A program made the position numbers and the translations under genes. Shown in pieces: positions 10,556 through 20,147 of a stretch of DNA of 64,000 nt. Positions within the stretch are counted from its first letter, which is position 1, and the number at the start of each line of letters is the position of its first letter. The DNA comes from Jaltomata sinuosa (lineage: Eukaryota > Streptophyta > Magnoliopsida > Solanales > Solanaceae). The stretch is from NCBI GenBank assembly GCA_003996215.1, contig QJPP01004080.1, positions 1-64,000 of the forward strand. Reading direction: 5' to 3'. The notes under the pieces are model-generated. The model saw only the letters and a program-made list of their open reading frames with translations, was not told the origin of the DNA and ran no database searches.

Positions 10556-12503
10556 TAGGGGTTTTCACGAGTCGATTTAGATCGATTTTTTGTCAAAATC
10601 AAAATCAAATCAATTTAATCGATTTTTAAATTTCTAAAATTAAATCAAATAAAAAAAATAACCGTCAATTTGATTCTTGTCGGTTTAGTTCGGTTTGGTT
10701 CGTTTTTTTTAGCTTATGATCCTAACTAATGATAAACTGATAATAGTATAAAAAATGACAATGGTCAAAAGCCTTGCCTAGATACAAGTCCTAATAACGC
10801 CAACTAAAAAATGTCTTTAACAAGTCTGTCTTGTTTGACATTGCAAATAAATAATTTTATCTTTTGAATTTGTGAACCAAATGCCAAAATAATAAGCATT
10901 ACTATTTTTATGTTTTTTAATTGAAAGGTTGGCCGGATGGGCCTAATATTAGAAAAAGGAGAACAAATATTTTACAAAGAGGTATAGGCCCCACACAGCC
11001 CCAAGTCCGGAAAGAAAAGGAAACAAAAAACAGAAGAGAAAAAAGGAAATTTCTAAAAAAGGGAAGCTCAAGAAATATCTGGAAGAGCCTCGACGCAGCC
11101 GTCCCTTCATCTGTATCACCATGATCGAAGAACTCGACCTCTAGAATTGAAGGCGACGATGAAGCATAGGAGAAGGTTGAGACAATTACTTCAAGGTGGC
11201 GGAAGAGAAAGATTACACCCGAGTTTGGACCGGTTTCACTGAAGACACTCAAAAAATTTCACAAGTGTCATGAATCCAGATCCGTTGAAGACTTCTTTGA
11301 CTCGAATTTGGTCAGATTTATCCCGCAAAACTGAAGCTAAGTGAAGTCAACTCTCCTCCTTCTTAAATCAAATACTTAGCTATGCATAAATTTTACTACA
11401 TCTTGATCTTCTTTGCAAATTGAGCCTCTGTGAGACTGATACCACTGCATAAGAGTGCCAAAGACGACCTCCATCTTTGCACAGTTAAGCCTAAGGAGCT
11501 GTACTTTGAATCGTGATCTCAACAGAAATGTATTGCCTCGATTTATGTTGTTTTTGTCTAGCTTGCTTCGTTATTGCCATCTTCCCTGTAATCCCTGTCA
11601 TTTGCTGGTCTTGACTGCTTGTTACCTTTGTATTCTGAATCCCCTATTTTGATGCTTTTTGAGTCTGAGATTAGGGGTTTGTGTTTTGTCCAACTGTAAT
11701 ATGGCTTTGCCTTTAGCTGGTAACTCATTTGTATTTGTATAAATGATGTCACTTGTGCCTGCAAAAAGAAAAAATTGGTTAGCTAAAAAATCTGCAAAAG
11801 TGTTGCCCTCCCTTAGGATATGCTCCACTCTTTCATCTGCATTATTTCTCAACCTTTTAATCCTTTTCACCTCCCCCAGAATGCTCCATGAAACCTTCCA
11901 AATTTTATTTAATACTTTTTGAAGCATTAAAAAATCAGTCTCCAGAACTAGTGGTAACAGTTGTATATAGGATAAAAATCACAAATAAATATCTTGTGGG
12001 GAAGTAACCACCAAGAAAATGAGACAGTAATCCTCTAATTTTTAATGTATTAATTAGTATTGTGGAAAGGACTCCAAAATGCAATAGTAAAAATTTGATT
12101 TGTTGCGCATTATTTTAAAATTAAAATGAAAAAGTGAAATCTTACGGTTAGAACTTAGACACCTAAAGATTAAAGTGTTGGACTTAAAGTTGAGGGTTGT
12201 CAGATTTGGGCTAAAGTGTCGGGCTTGAGTAATTATAATATGCTAAAGTAAGTTCATAATTAAAATGTAATAAAATAATTATATTTTATTTATAAATAAT
12301 ATATAAATAATTATAAAATTTGTATATATAAATTTGGTTATTTTTGTGATTTTTTTTAGTAAAACCATAACCAAATCAAATAATATCGATTTTTAAAATT
12401 CAAAACCAAATCATACCAAATTAAACCAAATATCGATTTTTTTAATCGGTTTGGTTTAGTTTGTGGTTTGGTTTGGCTTTTCACCAAATCGTGAACAACC
12501 CTA
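10556..12503. mobile_element. hAT-type non-autonomous element
   Basis: Ends TAGGGGTTTTCACGA (left) and TAGGGTTGTTCACGA (right, reversed), flanked by a perfect 8 bp duplication GCTCAACC at 10548-10555 and 12504-12511. An 8 bp duplication with TAGGG-type ends indicates the hAT superfamily. Both ends carry related inverted GGTTTGGTTT/ATCGATTTTT sequence. No hAT transposase is visible; the interior instead contains a LINE RNase H fragment (11600-11990) and unassigned sequence at 10900-11560. It ends 142 bp before the ATG of the first ROS3-like gene. The left breakpoint of the tandem duplication (12172) falls inside it. Confidence 0.8.
11600..11990 (-). pseudogene. LINE RNase H 3' fragment
   Basis: On the minus strand the frame 11927-11622 carries VEHILREGNTFADFLAN, the characteristic end of the RNase H-like domain of plant LINE ORF2 (pattern 'H..RE.N..AD.LAN'). 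Upstream of it the reading LVLETD is interrupted near 11930-11960 but keeps an acidic active-site-like Asp. It is the 3' tail of a LINE only, without RT, located inside the hAT element. It could have been captured by the element or inserted into it. Confidence 0.65.
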
Positions 12504-12645
12504 GCTCAACCCACCCACCCCATGGATTTTGTCGTTTATGATTCACCTGATAAACTCCAGTGTCAAAAGTGTAATTTACACTTAAGTCTTTTTTCTCGAC
12601 AAGGGGTATTAGGTTTCAGACCAGGGAGGTTTGATTGCGTTGGAC
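12504..12645 (+). promoter_or_regulatory. 5' leader / proximal promoter of ROS3-like copy 1
   Basis: The 142 bp between the hAT end and the gene ATG. It begins with the hAT target duplication and a CCCACC-rich stretch, and carries an upstream ATG at 12522 in good context (ACCCCATGG) opening a 66-codon frame to 12722 that overlaps the main start in another frame. A perfect 17 bp palindrome (AAGTGTAA-T-TTACACTT) lies at 12567-12583. The transcription start is unknown; if it lies upstream of 12522, the upstream frame would be in the mRNA. Confidence 0.45.
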
Positions 12646-15600
12646 ATGGCGGTACCGGCAGAGATGGCGGCGGGAGTAGGAACGCTGAAAACCGTAAGGA
12701 TATATGTTGGTGGTTTAGGTGAAAGTGTGACGGCTGAGGATTTGAACAAGACATTCTCAACACCACAACTCGGGAAAGTGGAATCTATGGACATCGTTCG
12801 AACCAAAGGCCGCAGCTTTGCTTACTTGGATTTACTTCCTTCTTCCGACAAATCCTTACCCAAGCTTTTCAGCACGGTATAAATCTCACTTTGATTCTAC
12901 ATACTATCTTTGCAGTTTCTTCATAGAAACTAGCTCATTTCTTTCTATATGCTAAATTGCCTGTTTTCATTGCATAGATATAAGAATTGGTAACAAATAG
13001 CGTGAATATAATAGCCGGTACCTTGGTTGCCGAAGGAGGTTAAGAACCAGGATAAAGACTCCTAACTTATTTAGCAATGCTCTATGCGTGTCAGATGGTA
13101 GGAGTGAGTGTAGAAATGCAAGTATAGTTTAGAGCTTTTGTGAAGCAAGTAGCCCAACTCTTGTCAGTAAATGCAGCATCTTGATAGCTATTCATTACAC
13201 CCTTCCCTTCGGTGTTGCAAGACATTACTGTATGTTGTTTCTCTGTGGTGGCAATCTGTTCGGCCTTGTAACGATTAGTATCACATTCTATCAAAGTGTT
13301 TCTCTGGTTTTAGGATGACTTCATCAATTTGCAGGAAGTGAACCAAGTCTTTCCTTCTAGAATCTACTCCTAAAGTGACATATTGGAAATTGAAGTTATT
13401 CATTTCTTCTTGACTTGCCTTTGACATTTGTCGTGACTTTAAAGGAAGGTTGGGTTGGATGAACTAACTTGAGATGTTACAATGCACTATCAGCATTCCT
13501 GGTATAGTGATTGAGTAATATTAGGCACATCATAAGATACCACAACTTTTGGTGTTTTATGATTCACCTCTGAATAATGAGTAGGAAGTTCGATCCTTTT
13601 TATTTTATCTTCTCAGTGAACTGGCACACTTGGCTGTCCACATTTGGGATTAGGAATGTGATCAAAAGGGCATGCCCTTCTCCCCGTCTCTAAGTGTCTG
13701 ATCCACCGGTTCACTGGGAACCATGGGGTTCTTTTTTTCATTGTTAAAAAAGGTCTTTGTTTGGTATGAGTGAGATCCCTTCCACTCGGTATTCCCGGAT
13801 TCAATAATGGACTTTCCTTGCAAGTGTTGGGTTGCCAAAAGGAATTTTGGGAAAGAAAAAAAAGGTAGCATTGGCACTGAATGAGAATGTTTGAAATCAG
13901 TAGACTGAAATGGTCTCAGGAAGCCGGTCAAAGGTTGCCTAAGAACAAGTCAAAACTATGTACTTTGACAGTCACATTGTTGCTTTTGGATCGCTTATTG
14001 AAGATTGAATCTCCTTCACTGCGGCAGCTATTCTCCATGGTGAACTCCAATATTTGGAAATGTAGCGCGCCAAAGATCAGTGACGTTGGCATGATAAGTG
14101 TGGGAAGTCGATAGTGTACTCGATGATTGAAGGACTTGTTTACTTGCATTAACTTCCCATTTTCTGCTGCTATATACCGAGATCAGTACAGTAAAAATTA
14201 CAAGAAAAAGAACTTGTGGAGTGAGCTAATTCACATATTCAATATATTAGGGAGATTTTGAGTTGTCTATTGAATACTTCAGTTTAAAGGTAGACTTTTT
14301 CTCTTTTTGGAGATAAGTAGGCTCAATGGTTGGAAAAGTAACCTGATTTATCAAAAAGAAGTTATTGAAAAAAGCTAACTTATTTTGATAATGAGAAAGG
14401 CAAAATTAAGGTTTTTGTCTGAAAAAATATTCCTACTTTAGAGTGTTTAACTGTCTGTAATGTTGAAAAAATGTCTCTTTAAGGATGTAAATATTTCTGC
14501 ATCTGCTGCATTGCTCCTCAATTTTAATCTGGGCATACCATACACGTTTCATTTTCACTATTTATGACTAGCTAATACCCCCTACATGTGCGCACCCACA
14601 GCTATCACTTGCCATTTACTTCTATGTCCAGCCAACATTGTAAAATGATCCAAGAAATGGTGTGTTCAACCGGAAAAAGGCTTCGAGACCATTCCACCTA
14701 TTCTGAAACAGCGGTTAGGTACAGCTTCATTGAGACATTTAAAGCTGAATAGAAATGATTTGCTTTTGTTTGACTCACTTTTACTGAACTATGTTTTCTT
14801 TGTCCAAACATAAATCTCTCTTCTTTTTAGTGCCTACTGTTGGCTATTGTATAAGGTTTTCCTTATGTGTAATTTATATAATCATGTTGACTTACAACAA
14901 CAATAAACACTCTACACAATGTATTACCTTGATGCTTAGTGGTGCTAATTGAATTTGATCCGCAGTATAACGGATGCATGTGGAAAGGGGGGAGGCTTAG
15001 AATAGAGAAGGCAAAGGAACATTTTTTTCTTCGTTTGAATCGTGAGTGGGAAGAAGATGCTACACTTGCGACTGCTTCGACCCATCTTCCCATTACTGCA
15101 GCTGAAATGACGAACTCCTTGAAAAGTCAGAAGAAAGGCTCCAAGTTGGATGAAGCGCAGATTCGGATTTACTTCCCAAAGTTAGGAAAGGTACAGCTTT
15201 CTTTACTGTGCTTGGTTGTGACATGCTTCCCTGGATACAATTATTCTTGGATTCTGTATGGTGGGAAAGGTGACTGCATGGTTTACATTTGAATGCTATC
15301 TCATTTAGTAAGGCCTATGCTTCTAATCATGCTTCTGGAATCTCTTTATGCAGATAAAACCAGTGTCTCTTAGAGGAACTGGCAAGCACAAATACAGTTT
15401 TCAGCGAGTGGAAGTTCCTTCTTTACCTATCCATTTTTGTGATTGTGAAGAGCACGCTGGTCCTCCTTGTACAGCTAAGCAAAAGTCACTTGGTAATTAT
15501 GACTCAAAGGATGGTGGAATGGATGAGAAAGAGCTGAACATTATGAATTCAGTGTTGAACAGAATTTTTGAGAGGGAGAACTACTCCGAGCAAGTTCCTA

Positions 15601-17022
15601 GGGATTTTGAATTATCTAAGGAACTTCGAAGCTCAAATGGTACAGTTGATCATTTGCAGAATGACAAGAATCTAGTCAACCAAGAAATGGGAGATGATGA
15701 TAACCTCATTCTCAATTTGGTGGCTGGTGCAAATGATAGAACCACCATGGTAAAAGATCCAATCCAGGAAGCAATGACAGCTACTCAGGCTAATAAGGAT
15801 TTTGTCGACCAAGAAATGGATGACGATGATGATAACCTTATTATCAATGTAGTGGCCGGTGCAAATGATAAAACCACTATGTTCAAAGATCCAACCCAGG
15901 AAGCAATCACAGCTATTCAGGTTCATATTCTGTTATGTTCTGCTTTGATGTTCCCTGTTCTTCTTAAACAAGGTATTAGTATCTTAGTTTTCTTGTTCCT
16001 TTTTGTGTGTGTCGTGTGCGCAGAATTCACTATCCAAGGAATCACGACTTGCTACAGATAAACAAAAGCAAGGAAGGAAGATGTCCTCAAACAGAAAGAG
16101 AAAAGCACCTTCAGAGGATGAAGATGGCGAGGCACATACTTTGCTGTCTAAACCTGAAGCAAAGCGGAGTTTGGAGGCTCTTATTTGTGATAAAACAGAT
16201 GTGTGTCCAACAGAAGTCAAACCAGGTAGCCAACCATCAAATAGAAGTGCCAAATTCCCAAAGAAGTCTCCATGGAAAGATCTAGTTAGTGCGAGTAGTG
16301 GTGCTACATTCAGTGTATTAGATATTTTGCCGAGTGTTATTCCTGGTAAAGAGATGCAGTCTGGCTCTGATGGTGTTAGTGAGTCCTACTTCTCTGGCAA
16401 AAGAGATGAAGTATCAAACGATGAGAAAATATCAGATCAGCATGAAGAGCTGGATAAAGTTGAATCTGAAGATGAAGTATCAAAAGATGAGAAAGTATCA
16501 GATCAGCATGAAGAGCTGAATAAAGATGAATCTGAAGATGAAGTATCAAGCGATGAGAAAGTATCAGATCAGCATGAAGAGCTGGATAAAGTTGAATCTG
16601 AAGATGAAGTATCAAAAGATGAGAAAGTATCAGATCAGCATGAAGAGCTGGATAAAGTTGAATCTGAAGATGAAGTCTCAAAAGATGAGAAAGTATCAAA
16701 TCAGCATGAAGAGCTGGATAAAATAGCTGAAGATCCAACTGACAATTTAGATGGCCCTGTAGATATTTATGTCAGAGGTGCTGCATGGCGACAAAAATCT
16801 TCATGGACAGAATTGGTTACTGATGCCACCAGAAGTTCTTTCAGCATTTCGCAAATTCTGCCTGGTGCAAGTCTTCCAAAACCAGAGTTGCCAGTGATGG
16901 AAGAGACTGGAAAAGCACAAAAATCTAACAGCATGGATAAAAGTGATTCCCAAGAAGTTTCTATATCTCATGAAGGGACCAAGCCGATGCCCTTGGAACT
17001 TACAGTGGGAATGTTGTCATAG
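12646..17022 (+). CDS. ROS3: RRM protein, ROS3-like, copy 1 (four exons)
   Basis: Exons 12646-12876, 14966-15190, 15354-15920 and 16024-17022, all phase 0 with GT/AG borders, give 673 residues. An N-terminal RRM shows RNP2 IYVGGL (residues 19-24) and RNP1 KGRSFAYL (54-61), continuing into the conserved NGCMWKGGRLRIEKAKEH. Later parts are a DCEEHAGPPC segment, two acidic 43-residue repeats (256-341), a basic RKRK (365-368), two related motifs with SPW/SSW-x-(D/E)-LV and FS..(D/Q)ILP (about 421 and 598), and five 22-residue acidic repeats (469-578). In Arabidopsis, ROS3 is a nuclear RRM protein acting with ROS1-type demethylases against silencing; function here is inferred from resemblance, and a NOL8-like name is possible. 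The start is the first ATG before the RRM. Intron 1 (2089 bp) shows no other gene. A frameshift appears to detach the C-terminus (see 16974-17285). Confidence 0.75.
15663..15920 (+). repeat. Two 43-residue coding repeats in exon 3, copy 1
   Basis: 15663-15791 and 15792-15920 encode two similar acidic blocks (QEM..DDD..NLI.N.VAGAND.TTM.KDP.QEA.TA.Q). The second ends exactly at the exon 3 donor (CAG/GT); the equivalent place in the first reads CAG/GC. Confidence 0.8.
16405..16734 (+). repeat. Five 66 bp tandem coding repeats in exon 4, copy 1
   Basis: Five in-frame units of 22 residues (DEVSKDEKVSDQHEELDKVE type) make a highly charged, probably disordered or helical segment. Units 2-4 are nearly identical and the first and last are more divergent, as expected from internal unequal exchange. 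The array is the same length in both gene copies. Confidence 0.9.
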
Positions 17023-17285
17023 TAGATGAGCAGAATAATGTTCATTTCAGTAAAGAGCTTCCAGTGTTGGACAACTATCAGCAGAAAGGAAAAATAAAGA
17101 ATGAAGCCAGTTCTGCAACTCCCGAAAAGGAACACCTATCTGCACCAAAACAAGCATTTGTAGGAGATACTAACTACAGCGAAACTTGTTCTTTCATGAG
17201 GAATGCTGCTTCAATGAAAGAGTGGACGAAAACAAAAGCAGCACTAAGTGGGTCTCTCAAGAAGAAGTCTAACGAGAAAAAGTAG
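16974..17285 (+). pseudogene. Out-of-frame C-terminal segment of ROS3-like copy 1
   Basis: The frame ending at TAG 17283-17285 is shifted relative to exon 4 but reads like real protein: from about 17001 SGNVVIVDEQNNVHFSKEL, and at the end SFMRNAASMKEWTKTKAALS followed by a lysine-rich tail, which resembles the conserved C-terminus of plant ROS3/NOL8-like proteins. It overlaps the exon 4 frame between 16974 and 17022. Either a 1-2 base indel occurred in that stretch, or an unrecognised splice joins the frames. Both gene copies have the same arrangement. Confidence 0.65.
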
Positions 17286-17743
17286 TGGAGACTTCAGAAT
17301 AGCTTCATGTCAGATATGACGGCTTCAAGTTACATGGACAATGCAACTCCCTTTTCATTTAGGTGCATAATTCTAATTTCAAAATCAGTTGTGCCATTCT
17401 TGAATCTATAGTTTTCCATTTGAAGTTTATATATGGACATCCTTGTGTTTGTAGCCCGTGTTGCAAGGTGGTAGGGCTTACTGCAAAGTTGTAAGAGAAG
17501 ATGCTCGGAATTTGAAAACCAGAAATTGGTAAATGATTGTTAAACACAACCTACAGCCAAAAGAAATGCATCCCCCCCCCCCCCTCCAATTTTATGTCTT
17601 AATCCGCTTGATAATGGAGATTCTTTTTTTTTTTTTTTTGATAATGTAGACTAATTTCATGGGTATCTGTTTCCTACTAACAACAGGTACCACTAGGTAA
17701 TTCTGCCCATCAAGGCTAAAACAGATGGAAAGAAATCAGTTGG
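17286..17743 (+). other. 3' flank of ROS3-like copy 1
   Basis: Probable 3' UTR and downstream sequence. It holds a run of 13 C at about 17571-17583 and a long T run near 17623-17639. No further gene or clear polyadenylation signal is assigned. Confidence 0.4.
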
Positions 17744-19729
17744 GGGTCGTTTGATAGAGTGCATTAGAAAAAATAATGCATGTAATAGTTTTGCGTATTA
17801 TTAGTACTTTGTTTGGTACACTTTTTCAACCTATGTATAACTAATACTTGCATTAGATATACACTCTTTGGTATTAAGGTGTATAACTAATACAAGAAAA
17901 ATCATGGTATTAGTAATGCAATGGGTTTTAATGCATGCATTAACATGGTTAAAGATACAATTGCCACTCAAAATATTTTACGTACCCTTTTCACCATATT
18001 TGTGGAGGTTATTTTTTTAAACAAATATATTTTTAAGAAAAGTTATGCAAAGTATGTTATTTTTAATACAGAAAAGGGTCAAAAATACCCTCGAATTATT
18101 TGAAATAGAGCAAATATACCCTAAGTTTCATTTTGGGCTCAAAAATACCCTTGTCGTTAACATTTTGGATCACAAATACCCTTCAACTTAGCACCCCATT
18201 TTCTGTGATGATTTGGCAGTCACGTGGCCGTCCAACTAGGACAAGGCCACTCCACATGGTTGCCACCTAGGATTCCATTAAATTTATGAAAAAAGACCAG
18301 AAATACCCTCGAACTATTTGAAATAGAGTAGATATACCATCTGTTTCATTTTGGGCTCAAAAATACCCTTGCTAATAACATTTTGGACCACAAATACCCT
18401 TCAACTTAACACCTCATTTTCTGTGATGATTTAGCGGTCACGAAGCCATCCAACTAGGACAAGGCCACTCTCCACAGCTGTCACCTAGGATCCCATTAAA
18501 TTTAATAGTCTGACACATTCTTTTAATGATCCGAACCATTAATTGCTTCGATCCACTCTCAATTAAAAGTTATACTAAACCTAACCCACTTCAATTGATA
18601 AAAGACTTTAAACAAATATGCTATGGGCATAAAAAGAAATTTTTGCAAGTTATTAGTATTTAACATGCCGTTAAAACAGAAAATACAATTTAGCGACTAT
18701 GTCGGCATCTACATTGAAGGCTTTTTTTTTAAAGGATAGCTATTATTTATAAATTAAGGTAAAACATATATCGAAGATACATCTTCACTGTCAGTGATAA
18801 GTACCTTACTAAATGCTACAAAGAAATTAAGAAGATGACCCACAAAATTGTATTCATTGTTGAGAAAAGAGGTACTGATGATATGAAGAAACAAAGACAA
18901 ATCAAATGGATGATATAATTTATTTGCTGAATTATTTATTGGTTAAGTTTAAGTTTTGTGCACCTTTTAGATTTAAATTTTATGCACGAATAATATATAA
19001 TTTTTTCTAATGACTGATATGGGAGCTCGCTGCCCATATTAGATTTGTTTGAAGTCTTTTATCAAATGAAGCGTGTTAGGTTTAGTATAGCTTTTAATTG
19101 GGAGTGGGTCGGGACAATTAGTGAGTTGGATCATTGAAAGAATAGGTCAGACTATTAAATTTAATAGGATCCTAGGTAGTAGCCATGTGGAGTGGCCTTA
19201 TCCTAGTTGGACGGTCATGTGGCTGCCAAATCATCATAGAAAATAGGGTGTTAAGTTGGAGGGTATTTGTGATCCAAAATATTAACAACAAGGGTATTTT
19301 TGAGCCCAAAATAAAATAAAAGGTATATTTGCTCTGTTTCAAATAGTTTGACGGTAGTTTTGGCCCTTTTCCATAAATTTAATGAGATCCTAGGTGGCAG
19401 CCATGTGGAGTGGCCTTGTCCTAGTTGGACGGCCAAGTGGATGCCAAATCATCACAAAAAATGGGGTGTTAAGTTGGAGGGTATTTATGGTCCAAAATAT
19501 TAACGGCAAGGGTATTTTTGAGCCCAAAATAAAATGAAGGGTATATTTGCTTTATTCAAATAGTTCGAGGGTATTTTTGGCCTTTTTCTATTTATAATAC
19601 ACCAAACTGAAAACTACTAAAACAAATCTCAGTGTAACTAATGCAAGCATAACTAATAAGCATTACTAATGTAAGTATCACTAATACACCACATTCTTCA
19701 CTATTCTTATACACCCTATCACACGACTC
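17744..19729. mobile_element. MITE interrupted by a foldback element, unit 1
   Basis: The outer ends GGGTCGTTTGATAGAGTG (left) and GAGTCGTGTGATAGGGTG (right, reversed) match, as do the adjoining ATAACTAATAC/TGCATTAGTTA-rich arms. The outer element is split by the foldback element at 18071-19588. No coding capacity, and no clear target duplication at the outer ends. Confidence 0.6.
18071..19588. mobile_element. Long foldback element, unit 1
   Basis: Arms of ~540 bp (about 18071-18610 and 19050-19588) are inverted copies. Each arm contains two ~215 bp direct repeats beginning (A/G)GGTCAAAAATACCC-like and ending in TCC(C/A)ATTAAATTTA. The ends GAAAAGGGTC and GAAAAAGGCC match. Flanks TATTTTTAATACA (18058-18070) and TATTTATAATACA (19589-19601) agree at 12 of 13 bases, a likely target duplication of Mutator-like type. 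The loop lacks a transposase. Its coding-like stretch is disrupted here but open in unit 2. Confidence 0.75.
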
Positions 19730-19898
19730 TTTAATATTGTCTCCGCTGAAAATTGAACTTGAAACGTTATGGTGCAGGGTTCTTTTTGCTTCTAACATAA
19801 CAGATTTATCTTCTCTTTGTTGGTGTTGAAACATATGGTTCCTAGAGCTAATTATCAAATATTTATCACAAAATATGCAAAAGTTATAAATCACAGTT

Positions 19899-20147
19899 TG
19901 TTATAGAATAGGAGCAATATAAATAAAAATACGGAACAACAAAAGAAGATAAGAGTTATGGTAGAGAATGCTTATATCTTTCTTTCTTATGTACTTTTGA
20001 TTGTTCATTTCACAGGATAGTGATCGCCTATTTATAGTACAAAATATATTTTCAAGTTGCAAGACTTAAATTGTGTTCATTCATTTAGTACATGAATTTT
20101 CAAAAGGAGGTACGAAAAAGATATTCATATTCAGTAAATTTATAACA
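19899..20147 (-). mobile_element. Copia LTR (249 bp), unit 1
   Basis: Runs from TGTTATAG to TTTATAACA with matching termini. The adjacent CTCCCCCTT at 20148-20156 is, on the minus strand, a polypurine tract AAGGGGGAG, which makes this the 3' LTR of a minus-strand Copia element. Confidence 0.75.

Noticed and set aside
10917..11252. 111-codon minus-strand and overlapping plus-strand open frames inside the hAT element
   Set aside because: No recognisable domain on either strand; left as unassigned interior of the element.
13613..14149. Several open frames in intron 1 of the ROS3-like gene
   Set aside because: No domain or splice support; being repeated identically in copy 2 only reflects the duplication.
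16405..16734. Regular 66 bp repeats resembling a CRISPR-like array
   Set aside because: The units are contiguous, in frame and encode protein; there are no unique spacers, and this is a plant nuclear region.
16376..16738. 120-codon minus-strand open frame made of repeated HADLILSHLL units
   Set aside because: It is the antisense shadow of the 66 bp coding repeats in exon 4.
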